Assembly (NCBI RefSeq): GCF_963378105.1
Contig: NZ_OY726398.1
Coordinates: forward strand, 3,658,001 to 3,722,000
Source of the DNA: Mycolicibacter sp. MU0102
Lineage (GTDB): Bacteria > Actinomycetota > Actinomycetes > Mycobacteriales > Mycobacteriaceae
Length of the DNA: 64,000 nucleotides
Reading direction: 5' to 3'
Shown here: positions 1 to 8,507 of the stretch, piece by piece
How positions within the stretch are numbered: the first letter of the stretch is position 1
How the letters are laid out: every line of letters begins with the position of its first letter
Notes under the pieces: generated by a model
The model's input: only the letters and a program-made list of their open reading frames with translations
Told to the model about the DNA's origin: nothing
Database searches by the model: none
Translations under genes and position numbers: made by a program

Positions 1-27
1 GCCCGTTACGCGAAGCTGGGGCGCTGA
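1..27 (+). CDS. 3' end of an upstream gene, probably rmlB (partial)
   Basis: Only the last eight codons and the TGA stop are in the window; they read ARYAKLGR. The stop at 25-27 is one base before the GTG of rmlC. In mycobacteria rmlB (dTDP-glucose 4,6-dehydratase) directly precedes rmlC, and the RY-containing tail resembles RmlB C-termini as I remember them. The identity is an inference from context, since no domain is visible. Confidence 0.5.
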   Translation, partial: ARYAKLGR

Positions 28-28
28 G

Positions 29-604
29 GTGGAGGCGCGCGAGCTGGCCATCCCGGGGGCATGGGAGCTCACCCCGACTCAGCACTCCGATACCCGCGGT
101 GTGTTCTTCGAGTGGTTCACCGACCGCGAGTTCACCGCATTCGCCGGGCACCGTTTCGATCTGCGCCAAGCCAACTGCTCGGTGTCGAGTGCCGGGGTAC
201 TGCGCGGACTGCACTTTGCCCAACTACCGCCCGGACAGGCCAAATACGTCACCTGCGTGTCGGGTTCGGTCTTCGACGTCGTCGTCGACATCCGGGTCGG
301 CTCCCCGACCTACGGCCGCTGGGATGCGGTACTGCTGGACGCCACCGATCGCCGGTCCGTGTATCTCGCCGCCGGACTGGCGCATGGATTCCTTGCACTG
401 CAAGACAATTCGACGGTGATGTATCTGTGCTCAGCCGAATACGATCCGCAGCGCGAGCACACCATCTGCGCTACCGACCCGGCGATCGGGATCGACTGGC
501 CGGCCGATCACCCGTTTGTGATCTCCGACCGGGATGCGGACGCGCCGTCGCTGGAGCAGGTCCGTGCCGCCGGGCTGCTGCCCTCCTGGGATCCGCCGGG
601 CTAA
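29..604 (+). CDS. rmlC: dTDP-4-dehydrorhamnose 3,5-epimerase RmlC
   Basis: RmlC epimerises C3 and C5 of dTDP-4-keto-6-deoxyglucose in the cytosol. It is the third step to dTDP-rhamnose, which is needed for the rhamnose linker between peptidoglycan and arabinogalactan. The 191-residue protein has the family length and cupin fold motifs. The catalytic His lies in RGLHF at residue 62, preceded by DTRGVFFEWF (21-30) and followed by GLAHGF near residues 116-121. The GTG start leaves one base after the preceding stop, which fits translational coupling to rmlB. The stop is followed directly by a small repeat and then by the convergent ABC transporter gene. The family call is secure. Confidence 0.95.
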   Translation: MEARELAIPGAWELTPTQHSDTRGVFFEWFTDREFTAFAGHRFDLRQANCSVSSAGVLRGLHFAQLPPGQAKYVTCVSGSVFDVVVDIRVGSPTYGRWDAVLLDATDRRSVYLAAGLAHGFLALQDNSTVMYLCSAEYDPQREHTICATDPAIGIDWPADHPFVISDRDADAPSLEQVRAAGLLPSWDPPG

Positions 605-606
605 AT

Positions 607-653
607 CGGCGGTCCAGCTTCGCCTCTCCTCCGTCGAGCCTCGCTAACCGCCG
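607..653 (+). repeat. Dispersed 47-bp repeat with terminal inverted repeats, copy 1
   Basis: The element starts CGGCGGT (607-613) and ends ACCGCCG (647-653), a perfect 7-bp terminal inverted repeat. Its core reads TTCGCCTCTCCTCCGTCGAG. Two further copies of the same core occur at 9123-9192 and, inverted, at 54166-54212. This copy fills nearly all of the 51-bp gap between the convergent rmlC and ABC transporter genes, so it may also act as a shared 3'-end hairpin. No coding function. Confidence 0.75.
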
Positions 654-655
654 GG

Positions 656-2641
656 CTAACCGCGGCCAGGTAGTCGCAACCGCCAACGCACCAGGCCGGT
701 CCAGACCGCACCCAACAGGGCGAGGATGACCATGTCGGCCAGCCACCAACGGCCCGAGTGGGTCCACAGCTGATCGTGCGGCGCGATCGGATCGACCGTC
801 GTCAGATCAATGGTGGAGGCGCCGGCCGCGAATCCCCACCGCGACGGCAGGTACCAGGAGATCTGGTTCAACCCGAACCGTGCGTTGATCGGGAACATGC
901 CTCCGGAGAACACCAGCGAGACCATGATCATCACCACCAGCATCGGCAGGATCTGCTCGGTCGATTTGGCCAGCGAAGACAGCGCCAGCCCGATCAGCGC
1001 CGAGACGATCGCGGTGAGCGCCAGCGCCAGGTACAGCTCGAGGACCGGGTTGCCCAACAGCGACGCGCCCCGAGTCGGCGCCCCCTTGCCCACGATCACG
1101 ATCGCGGTCAGCACTGCCGTCTGCAGCAGTGCGGCGAAGCTGTAGACCACCACTTTGGCGGCCAGATACGCCGATGCCGACAGTCCCACCGACTGCTCGC
1201 GACGGTAGATGGCGCGCTCGCCCACCAGATCCCGGATCGTCAGCGCGGTGCCCATGAACACCACCGAGATCAGCAACACCAGCAGGATCTCGGAGGCTTC
1301 GTCCGGTGAGTCACTGCGCGGATCGGCCATCCCGAAACCGCTGTCGCCGGGGACCACCAGGGTCAGTGCCCCCAGGATGAAGGGCAGTAGCGCCAGGAAC
1401 ACGAAGTAGCCGCGATCGGCGACGATCAGCCGCACTTGGCGGCGGGCCACACTCGAGATCTGTCGCCGCCGGCTGGTGCGCGCGGGGTTGCCGGCCGGAC
1501 CGATGGGTCCGGCAGTGCGTGCCGGTGGCTGAGCGCGCAGGCGCGTCGTCTCCTCGCGCGCTCGGAACTCGCGATGGGCGCCCTCGGGATCGGCGCTGAC
1601 GAACGCGAAGATGTCGGCCCAGTCGGTGCCGCCCATCGCCGCACCGATGTCCGACGGCGGGCCCACGAATGCGGTCTTGCCACCAGAGGCCAGCAGCAGT
1701 ACCTGGTCGCACATGCTCAGATAGGTCAGCGAGTGGGTCACCACCACGACCACCCGATCGGCGTCGGCCAGATGGCGCAGCATCGTCATCACCTGGCGGT
1801 CCAGTGCGGGATCCAGGCCGGAGGTGGGCTCGTCGAGGATCAGCAGTGACGGGCCGGTGAGCAGTTCCATCGCCACCGAGGCGCGTTTACGTTGGCCACC
1901 CGAGAGCGCGTCGACGCGGGTCTTGCGGTGCGCGGTCAACTCCAGCTCGTCGATGACACGGTCCACCACGGCGCGACGGTCCGCGGCGGTGGTATCCGGC
2001 GGCAGTCGCAATTCGGCGGCATAGCCCAACGCCTGCTCCACGGTGAGCTGCCGGTGCACCACGTCGTCCTGCGGGACCACGCCGATTCGCGACCGCAGTG
2101 ACGCGTATTCGGCATGCACGTCGTGGCCGTCGAAGCCGACCCGACCGAGGCTGGGTCGCACTGCGCCGCCCAGCAGTCTGATCAGGGTGGACTTCCCCGC
2201 ACCGGACGGCCCGATCACTGCGGTCAGGGTGCCGGGTCGCGCGGTGAAGGACACGTCGGCCAGCAGCGGCCGACCGTCGAGGGACAGGCCCAGCCGCTGC
2301 GCCTCGAGCCCACCGATGCCGGGCCCGGCGGGCCGGGGCACCAGAGCGCCCTCCGCAACGGTGAGGTCGGTGTTGCCGACGGTGACGACATCGCCTTCCC
2401 CCAGCGCGGCGCGCGCCACCCGGCGACCGTTGATGAAGGTGCCGTTGATGCTGGCGTTGTCGATGATCTCCAAGGCGCCGTTCGACACCACGGTCGCGTG
2501 TACCCGCGACACCAGCGGATCGTCGACCACGATGTCGCAGTCCGCCCGGCGGCCGATGCGTAGCGCACCTGGGCGGCCGCCGGCGGCAACCGGCAGTGCC
2601 ACCGTGGGCGACTCATCACCCGACGGCGTGGATCGCGTCAT
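656..2641 (-). CDS. FHA domain-ABC transporter fusion (Rv1747-like exporter)
   Basis: One polypeptide of 661 residues. An N-terminal forkhead-associated domain (about residues 25-90, with GRRADCDIVVDDPLVSRVHA and the NGTFING-type loop) binds phosphothreonine. An ABC ATPase follows (about 110-330; Walker A GPSGAGKST, signature LSGGQRKR, Walker B LLILDEPTSGLD). The C-terminal half is an ABCG-type ABC2 membrane domain with about six helices. M. tuberculosis Rv1747 has the same layout but is about 865 residues with two FHA domains, and is controlled by the kinase PknF; this protein has one FHA domain. No pknF-like kinase lies nearby. Substrate unknown; an exporter of envelope lipid or glycolipid is the usual guess. 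The ATG start gives a complete FHA domain. Divergent from mmsA. Confidence 0.88.
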   Translation of the reverse strand: MTRSTPSGDESPTVALPVAAGGRPGALRIGRRADCDIVVDDPLVSRVHATVVSNGALEIIDNASINGTFINGRRVARAALGEGDVVTVGNTDLTVAEGALVPRPAGPGIGGLEAQRLGLSLDGRPLLADVSFTARPGTLTAVIGPSGAGKSTLIRLLGGAVRPSLGRVGFDGHDVHAEYASLRSRIGVVPQDDVVHRQLTVEQALGYAAELRLPPDTTAADRRAVVDRVIDELELTAHRKTRVDALSGGQRKRASVAMELLTGPSLLILDEPTSGLDPALDRQVMTMLRHLADADRVVVVVTHSLTYLSMCDQVLLLASGGKTAFVGPPSDIGAAMGGTDWADIFAFVSADPEGAHREFRAREETTRLRAQPPARTAGPIGPAGNPARTSRRRQISSVARRQVRLIVADRGYFVFLALLPFILGALTLVVPGDSGFGMADPRSDSPDEASEILLVLLISVVFMGTALTIRDLVGERAIYRREQSVGLSASAYLAAKVVVYSFAALLQTAVLTAIVIVGKGAPTRGASLLGNPVLELYLALALTAIVSALIGLALSSLAKSTEQILPMLVVMIMVSLVFSGGMFPINARFGLNQISWYLPSRWGFAAGASTIDLTTVDPIAPHDQLWTHSGRWWLADMVILALLGAVWTGLVRWRLRLPGRG

Positions 2642-2762
2642 GGCCTCACCTGCCTCACCCGTTCGTCGACGCCCCCCGGGACGCTCGGATTCGCTGGTAG
2701 GACAACCCTAGTGTCGGGTGCTCCATACCCGCTGTGAACGCACGCGAGAACCCTCTAGCAAT

Positions 2763-2780
2763 TACTAGGATGTCCTAGTA
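2763..2780. promoter_or_regulatory. Palindromic operator upstream of mmsA
   Basis: TACTAGGA-TG-TCCTAGTA is a perfect 8-bp inverted repeat with a 2-bp centre, 61 bp before the mmsA ATG, in the gap shared with the divergent ABC exporter gene. Its size and symmetry suit a TetR- or MerR-type dimer, and the right half runs into an AT-rich stretch that could hold the -10 box. The regulator is not encoded beside it. Operator function is inferred from symmetry and position only. Confidence 0.55.
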
Positions 2781-2841
2781 TTCTCGGGCTCGGGCCGATC
2801 CAGCCCATCACTCGCCACTGAAAACACTCCGGGATGAGCGC

Positions 2842-4362
2842 ATGAGCACACAGATTCCGCACTTCATCGATGGCCACCGAAACGCCGGCACGTCACAGCG
2901 CACCACCGACGTCTTCGACCCCAACACCGGCGAGGTGCAGGCCACCCTGCCGCTGGCCAACACCGCCGACGTCGACGCCGCGGTCACCTCCGCGGCAGCG
3001 GCCCAGCGCGATTGGGCCGCCTACAACCCGCAGCGCCGGGCCCGGGTGATGATGCGTTTCATCGACCTGGTCAACACCCATGTCGGCGAGCTGGCCGAGC
3101 TGCTCTCCCGCGAGCACGGCAAGACCCTCGAGGACGCCCGCGGCGACATCCAGCGCGGCATCGAGGTGATCGAGTTCTGCGTCGGCATCCCGCATCTGCT
3201 CAAGGGCGAGCACACCGAGGGAGCCGGCCCCGGCATCGACGTGTTCTCGCTGCGCCAGCCGCTGGGCGTGGTCGCCGGGATCACCCCGTTCAACTTCCCG
3301 GCAATGATTCCGCTGTGGCAGGCCGGACCAGCCCTGGCGTGCGGAAACGCCTTCATCCTCAAGCCGTCCGAACGTGACCCGTCAGTGCCGGTGCGCCTTG
3401 CTGAGCTGTTCGTCGAGGCCGGGTTGCCGCCGGGCGTGCTGCAGGTGGTGCACGGCGACAAGGAAGCCGTCGACGCCCTGCTGCACCACCCGGACGTCGC
3501 CGCGATCGGCTTCGTCGGCAGCTCCGACATCGCGCAGTACATCTACTCGACGGCCACCGCCAACGGTAAGCGCGCCCAGTGCTTCGGCGGGGCCAAGAAC
3601 CACATGATCGTGATGCCCGACGCCGACCTGGACCAGGCCGTCGACGCGCTGATCGGCGCCGGCTACGGCAGTGCCGGCGAGCGCTGCATGGCGATCTCGG
3701 TGGCGGTCCCCGTCGGCGAGCAGACCGCCGAGCGGTTGCGTTCCCGACTGGTGGAGCGCATCAACAGCCTGCGAGTCGGCCACAGCCTGGACCCCAAGGC
3801 CGACTACGGCCCGCTGGTCACCCGGGCCGCTCTGGACCGGGTCAACGACTACATCGGCCAAGGCGTGACCGCCGGCGCCGAGCTGGTGATCGACGGCCGC
3901 GAACGGGCCAGCGACGACACCCAATTCGGGGACGCCGATCTGACCGGCGGCTTCTTCGCCGGACCGACGCTGTTCGACCGTGTCACCACCGATATGTCGA
4001 TCTACACCGACGAGATCTTCGGCCCGGTGCTGTGCATGGTCCGTGCCCACGACTACGAAGAAGCCCTGCGGCTGCCGAGCGAGCACGAGTACGGCAACGG
4101 GGTGGCGATCTTCACCCGCGACGGCGACACCGCCCGCGACTTCACCTCCCGGGTGCAGGTCGGCATGGTCGGGGTGAACGTGCCGATCCCGGTGCCGGTG
4201 GCCTATCACACCTTCGGCGGCTGGAAGCGGTCCGGCTTCGGCGACCTCAACCAGCACGGGACGGCGTCCATCACCTTCTACACGAAGGTGAAGACCGTCA
4301 CGCAGCGTTGGCCCTCGGGGATCAAGGATGGCGCTGAATTCCACATCCCCACAATGGAATAG
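2842..4362 (+). CDS. mmsA: Methylmalonate-semialdehyde dehydrogenase (CoA-acylating)
   Basis: MmsA oxidises methylmalonate or malonate semialdehyde with NAD+ and CoA to propionyl-CoA or acetyl-CoA, the last step of valine breakdown. The 506-residue protein is an aldehyde dehydrogenase with the MmsA-type signature. Features are a cofactor-binding GVVAGITPFNFPAMIPLW segment, the NAD loop GSSDIAQYI, and the catalytic Cys282 in GSAGERCMAIS. The ATG start follows a palindrome and leads a three-gene operon: the acyl-CoA dehydrogenase begins 5 nt after this stop and mmsB follows. The same trio, mmsA-fadE9-mmsB, exists in M. tuberculosis. Family call is firm. Confidence 0.95.
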   Translation: MSTQIPHFIDGHRNAGTSQRTTDVFDPNTGEVQATLPLANTADVDAAVTSAAAAQRDWAAYNPQRRARVMMRFIDLVNTHVGELAELLSREHGKTLEDARGDIQRGIEVIEFCVGIPHLLKGEHTEGAGPGIDVFSLRQPLGVVAGITPFNFPAMIPLWQAGPALACGNAFILKPSERDPSVPVRLAELFVEAGLPPGVLQVVHGDKEAVDALLHHPDVAAIGFVGSSDIAQYIYSTATANGKRAQCFGGAKNHMIVMPDADLDQAVDALIGAGYGSAGERCMAISVAVPVGEQTAERLRSRLVERINSLRVGHSLDPKADYGPLVTRAALDRVNDYIGQGVTAGAELVIDGRERASDDTQFGDADLTGGFFAGPTLFDRVTTDMSIYTDEIFGPVLCMVRAHDYEEALRLPSEHEYGNGVAIFTRDGDTARDFTSRVQVGMVGVNVPIPVPVAYHTFGGWKRSGFGDLNQHGTASITFYTKVKTVTQRWPSGIKDGAEFHIPTME

Positions 4363-4366
4363 GACA

Positions 4367-5530
4367 ATGAACACCATCTTGGATGACGAAGAACGGGTGA
4401 TCGTCGACACCGCGGCAGCGTTCGCCGACAAGCGCCTGGCCCCCTACGCCCTGGAATGGGACGCCACCCACCACTTTCCGGTCGACGTGATGCAGGAGGC
4501 AGCCCAGCTGGGGATGGCGGCGATCTATTGCCGCGACGACGTGGGCGGCTCCGGGCTGCGCCGCCTGGACGGGGTGCGGATCTTCGAGCAGCTCTCGATC
4601 GCCGACCCGGTGATCGCTGCCTACCTGTCGATCCACAACATGTGTGCCTGGATGATCGACAGCTACGGCACCGAAGACCAGCGCAAGAGCTGGGTGCCAC
4701 GGCTGGCGTCGATGGACGCGGTGGCCAGTTACTGCCTCACCGAACCCGGCGCGGGCTCGGACGCCAGCGCATTGAGCACGCGCGCGGTGCGCTCGGGCGA
4801 CGACTACGTGCTCGACGGGGTCAAACAGTTCATCTCCGGCGCCGGAGTCTCGGACGTCTATGTGGTGATGGCCCGAACCGGCAGTGACGGCCCGCGGGGC
4901 ATTTCCACCTTCATCGTCGAAAAAGACACGCCGGGACTGAGTTTCGGTGCCGCCGAGCAGAAGATGGGCTGGAACTCCCAGCCGACCGCGCAGGTGATCT
5001 TCGACGGGGTGCGGGTGCCGGCTGAGGCGATGCTCGGCGGCCCCGAGGGCGACGGCAACGGTTTTGCCATCGCGATGAACGGCCTCAACGGCGGCCGGAT
5101 CAACATCGCCGCCTGCTCGATGGGCGGCGGACAGGCAGCATTCGACAAGACCGGCAGCTACCTGGCTGACCGGACGGCATTTGGTAAGGCGCTGCTGGAC
5201 GAGCCGACGATCCGGTTCACCCTGGCCGACATGGCCACCGCGCTTCAGACCTCACGGCTGCTGTTGTGGCATGCGGCGACCGCGCTCGACAACAACTCCC
5301 CCGACAAAGTGGAGCTGTGCGCGATGGCCAAGCGCTACGTCACCGACGCCTGCTTCGACGTCGCCGACAAGGCACTGCAGCTGCACGGCGGGTACGGATA
5401 TCTGCGCGAATACGGTCTGGAGAAAATCGTCCGCGATCTTCGGGTGCACCGCATCCTGGAGGGCACCAACGAGATCATGCGGTTGGTGATCGGCCGGGCC
5501 GAAGCGGCCCGCGTCCGGTCCGGTCAGTAA
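4367..5530 (+). CDS. fadE9: Acyl-CoA dehydrogenase, probable isobutyryl-CoA dehydrogenase (FadE9-like)
   Basis: A flavin-dependent acyl-CoA dehydrogenase of 387 residues. Between mmsA and mmsB it most likely converts isobutyryl-CoA to methacrylyl-CoA in valine catabolism. Visible motifs are YCLTEPGAGSDA and the substrate/FAD loop, GRINIAACSMGG, LQLHGGYGYLREYGLEKIVRD, and the catalytic Glu in HRILEGTNEIMR near the C-terminus. I chose the ATG at 4367 (MNTILDDEER) over an in-frame upstream ATG because the longer form overlaps mmsA and adds residues absent from the family; it starts 5 nt after the mmsA stop. Substrate preference is inferred from operon context. Confidence 0.9.
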   Translation: MNTILDDEERVIVDTAAAFADKRLAPYALEWDATHHFPVDVMQEAAQLGMAAIYCRDDVGGSGLRRLDGVRIFEQLSIADPVIAAYLSIHNMCAWMIDSYGTEDQRKSWVPRLASMDAVASYCLTEPGAGSDASALSTRAVRSGDDYVLDGVKQFISGAGVSDVYVVMARTGSDGPRGISTFIVEKDTPGLSFGAAEQKMGWNSQPTAQVIFDGVRVPAEAMLGGPEGDGNGFAIAMNGLNGGRINIAACSMGGGQAAFDKTGSYLADRTAFGKALLDEPTIRFTLADMATALQTSRLLLWHAATALDNNSPDKVELCAMAKRYVTDACFDVADKALQLHGGYGYLREYGLEKIVRDLRVHRILEGTNEIMRLVIGRAEAARVRSGQ

Positions 5531-5568
5531 CCCCCGCCACCGGCACCCCGGGCCACTTAGGAGCACAT

Positions 5569-6444
5569 ATGGCAATCGTCGCGTTTCTCGGTCTGGGCCA
5601 CATGGGTGGGCCGATGTCGGCGAACCTGGTCGCCGCCGGGCACACCGTGCGCGGCTTCGACCCGGTGCCGGCAGCCACCGCGGCCGCCGAGCAACACGGC
5701 GTGAGCATCCACGCCAGCGCCGCCGAGGCGGTGGCCGGTGCGGACACGGTGGTGACGATGCTTCCGCACGGGGACGCGGTGAAGAGCTGCTACGCCGAGA
5801 TCCTGCCCGCGGCCTCCCCCGACACCCTGTTCATCGACAGCTCCACCATCTCGGTGGCCGACGCCCGCGAGGTGCACGCCCTGGCCGGCTCACACGGGTT
5901 CGCCCAGCTCGATGCGCCGGTGTCCGGCGGAGTCACCGGTGCGGTCGCAGGGCGGCTGGCATTCATGGTCGGTGGCGAGGACGCCGCCGTGGCACGGGCT
6001 ACCCCGGTGCTGGAACCGATGGCCGCCAAGGTCATCCACTGCGGGGCGGCCGGCGCCGGCCAGGCCGCCAAGGTCTGCAACAACATGGTGCTGGCCGTGC
6101 AACAGGTGGCGGTCGCCGAGGCGTTCGTGCTGGCCGAAAAGCTGGGCCTGGCCGACCAAGCCCTCTTCGACGTGATGACCGGCGCCACCGGAAACTGCTG
6201 GGCGCTGCACACCAACTGCCCCGTCCCGGGTCCGGTGCCGACCTCTCCGGCGAACCGGAACTTCGAGCCGGGTTTTGCCACCGCGCTGATGAACAAGGAC
6301 CTCGGGCTGGCGATGGACGCGGTCGCCTCCACCGGGTCGGCTGCCCCGCTCGGCAGCCACGCCGCCCAGATCTACCGCGACTTCGCCGCCGAACACAGCG
6401 CGCAGGATTTCAGCGCGGTGATCAACCTGCTGCGCGACAGCTGA
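5569..6444 (+). CDS. mmsB: 3-hydroxyisobutyrate dehydrogenase
   Basis: MmsB oxidises 3-hydroxyisobutyrate to methylmalonate semialdehyde with NAD+, feeding MmsA. The 291-residue product has the N-terminal Rossmann motif FLGLGHMGGPMSANL, the substrate-binding DAPVSGGVTGAVAG, and the catalytic Lys in GAGQAAKVCNNM. The start is the ATG at 5569, preceded by TTAGGAG at a good ribosome-binding distance. A longer in-frame ORF from 5266 overlaps the previous gene and is not real. It lies 38 nt after the fadE9-like stop, so it is probably in the same transcript. Confidence 0.94.
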   Translation: MAIVAFLGLGHMGGPMSANLVAAGHTVRGFDPVPAATAAAEQHGVSIHASAAEAVAGADTVVTMLPHGDAVKSCYAEILPAASPDTLFIDSSTISVADAREVHALAGSHGFAQLDAPVSGGVTGAVAGRLAFMVGGEDAAVARATPVLEPMAAKVIHCGAAGAGQAAKVCNNMVLAVQQVAVAEAFVLAEKLGLADQALFDVMTGATGNCWALHTNCPVPGPVPTSPANRNFEPGFATALMNKDLGLAMDAVASTGSAAPLGSHAAQIYRDFAAEHSAQDFSAVINLLRDS

Positions 6445-6513
6445 GCGCGCCGCCGGCCTGAACGATCGCGATCGCCGCCCGAACTTGTCGGACCCTCCTG
6501 CCATGCTGATGGC

Positions 6514-7764
6514 ATGTCCGCGACCGCGACCTCGGCAGGCGCAGAAACGCGTCCTGACCAGCGTCTCGAGCTGCTGTTCGAGGAACTCTCGGAGCTGACC
6601 GGCCAGCGCAACGCGATCGATGGCCGCATCGTGGACATCATCGCCGAGATCGACCACGACGAACTCTGGGGCGCAACGGGGGCACGCTCGGTCGCCGCCC
6701 TGGTGGCCTGGAAGACCGGAACATCGCCGGGCAACGCGCACACGATCGCGACCGTGGCGCACCGCCGCGAAGCGTTTCCCCGCTGCACCCAAGGGATGCG
6801 CGACGGCCGCTTCTCCCTGGACCAGGTCGGCGTAATCGCCCAGCGAGGCGGCGACGGATCCGACGAGCACTACGCGCAGCTGGCCGGTGTCGCCACGGTC
6901 AGCCAACTGCGCACGGCGGTCAAACTCGAACCACGCCCCTACCCCGGCCCGCGGCCCGACCCGCAGCCGGCGATCACCAAGAACTCCAACGCCGAACTCG
7001 ACATCTGGCGTATCGCCTTGCCGCACACCGAATCAGCCATGCTCGACGCCGCACTGCAGTCGCATCTCGACGCCCTGATCGCCGCGTGGAGCCGCGACCG
7101 TGACAGCAACACCACCACGCCCGACAACCATCCCCCGATGCCGACCCAGATCGATGCGTTCCTGTCACTGGTCGAGACCGGGTGGGACACCGAGGCACAA
7201 CGACGACCGCACGGTCAGCGCACCACCGTCGTGGTGCATCTTGATATCGAACAGCAGATCGCCAACCTGCATCTGGGCCCGCTACTGCCCGAATCCGAGC
7301 GGCAGTACCTGACCTGTGACGCCACCTGCGAAGTGTGGTTCGAGCTTGCCGGCGAAGTGATCGGATGCGGTCGATCGACCCGCACCATCAGCCGTCGACT
7401 GCGCCGCGCCCTCGAACACCGCCATGCCACCTGCGCTGTTCCCGGATGCAGCGCCACCCGCGGCCTGCACGCCCACCACATCCGACACTGGGAAGACGGC
7501 GGCGAAACCGAACTGAACAACCTTGTCCTGGTCTGCCCCTATCACCACCGGCTGCACCACCGAGGCATCATCACGATCACCGGGCCGGCCGACCATCTCC
7601 TCGTCACCGACACAGACGGCCGACAACTGCACCCCGGATCACTGGCCCGCCCACCACGCACCCCCGCACCCGCGGTCGCACCCTGCCCCGGACCGACCGG
7701 CGAACGCGCCGACTGGTGGTGGTACCAACCCTTCCAACCCCAAGCACCACCGAGCACTAACTGA
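6514..7764 (+). CDS. DUF222 and HNH endonuclease domain protein (13E12 repeat family)
   Basis: A 416-residue protein with an N-terminal DUF222 region (about 15-290) and a C-terminal HNH nuclease domain. Key segments are CAVPGCSATRGLHAHHIRHW, GGETELNNLVLVC and PYHHRLHH, giving the paired Cys and His residues of the fold. Such genes occur in many copies in mycobacteria, including REP13E12 elements of M. tuberculosis, and are thought to be mobile or phage-associated. The reading frame is intact here. No integrase or att-like direct repeat is recognisable next to it. Cellular role unknown. Confidence 0.85.
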   Translation: MSATATSAGAETRPDQRLELLFEELSELTGQRNAIDGRIVDIIAEIDHDELWGATGARSVAALVAWKTGTSPGNAHTIATVAHRREAFPRCTQGMRDGRFSLDQVGVIAQRGGDGSDEHYAQLAGVATVSQLRTAVKLEPRPYPGPRPDPQPAITKNSNAELDIWRIALPHTESAMLDAALQSHLDALIAAWSRDRDSNTTTPDNHPPMPTQIDAFLSLVETGWDTEAQRRPHGQRTTVVVHLDIEQQIANLHLGPLLPESERQYLTCDATCEVWFELAGEVIGCGRSTRTISRRLRRALEHRHATCAVPGCSATRGLHAHHIRHWEDGGETELNNLVLVCPYHHRLHHRGIITITGPADHLLVTDTDGRQLHPGSLARPPRTPAPAVAPCPGPTGERADWWWYQPFQPQAPPSTN

Positions 7765-7779
7765 CCTGCAGCCTGCGGC

Positions 7780-8439
7780 CTACTTCGCGATCGCCATCAC
7801 TGCGCCCGGCCGTAGCCAGCCGATGATCTTCACCAGCGTGGCGTCATCGATGGCCACGCAGCCCGCCGTCGGCCCACCGTCGGTGGTGTGAAAGAAGTAG
7901 GCGGAGCCGTCACCGGGGGTGCGGGTTTTGTTGACGCCGATGACCACCGCGTGCCGATACTGCGGGATGTTGAGGTTCTCGCTGGCCGACGTGTTGAACG
8001 GACACTGGGCTTTTTTGCAGACCTGCATGGTGTTGTAGGTCGGGCTGCCCGAGTCGCTGTCCCACCAGTGGTCGGATCCGACCTGCACATACGGCAGTCC
8101 CCCGCCAGGATTCGGCGCGGTGCCGAACGCCGAATCGAGCGTGTAAAACCCCATCGGGGTCGACGGCTCGCCTTCCTTGGTCTCTCGCGTGATGCCTGCG
8201 GAGCCGACATGTGCCGGGATCCCGGCCGCGATCGCTTCCCAGCCCGCGGCAGTCCGCTGATAGACATCGATCTTGGCGGTCGAATGACCAACTCCGACAA
8301 CCGAAACCACCTGGGTAGCGTTGCCGACCGCATTCCCGAACCACGGTTCGACGACCGCCGCGGCCAGCGGCGCGGTCACCGACGTCACGCCCATCGCGCA
8401 CAGCGCTGCGCACAAAAGAACCACCAGTCGACGCACCAC
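7780..8439 (-). CDS. Secreted L,D-transpeptidase catalytic-domain-like protein (YkuD/ErfK type)
   Basis: About 219 residues with an N-terminal signal sequence (VRRLVVLLCAALCAMG followed by an Ala-rich cleavage region). The folded domain ends with FFHTTDGGPTAGCVAIDD, which supplies the His and the Gly-Cys of the YkuD active site. The Arg usual after GC(I/V) in L,D-transpeptidases is replaced, as in the COG3786 branch. It would act outside the membrane, perhaps on peptidoglycan. I chose the GTG at 8439 because it begins the basic n-region of the signal peptide; the longer open frame to 8703 runs antisense through its neighbour. Three in-frame GTG codons make the exact start uncertain. Confidence 0.75.
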   Translation of the reverse strand: MVRRLVVLLCAALCAMGVTSVTAPLAAAVVEPWFGNAVGNATQVVSVVGVGHSTAKIDVYQRTAAGWEAIAAGIPAHVGSAGITRETKEGEPSTPMGFYTLDSAFGTAPNPGGGLPYVQVGSDHWWDSDSGSPTYNTMQVCKKAQCPFNTSASENLNIPQYRHAVVIGVNKTRTPGDGSAYFFHTTDGGPTAGCVAIDDATLVKIIGWLRPGAVMAIAK

Positions 8440-8507
8440 AGCATGGTCGGTGACCGGAGGGGTCAGCGTCAAACAATGGTCATGGCGCGGCGTAACCAGC
8501 GCCGAGA

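Noticed and set aside
3382..4431. Leftward frame of 349 codons antisense to mmsA
   Set aside because: High-GC shadow frame; mmsA has catalytic motifs throughout and the antisense product has none.
6445..7779. Mobile element boundaries around the DUF222/HNH gene
   Set aside because: I looked for flanking direct or inverted repeats and an integrase and found none convincing, so only the gene is annotated.
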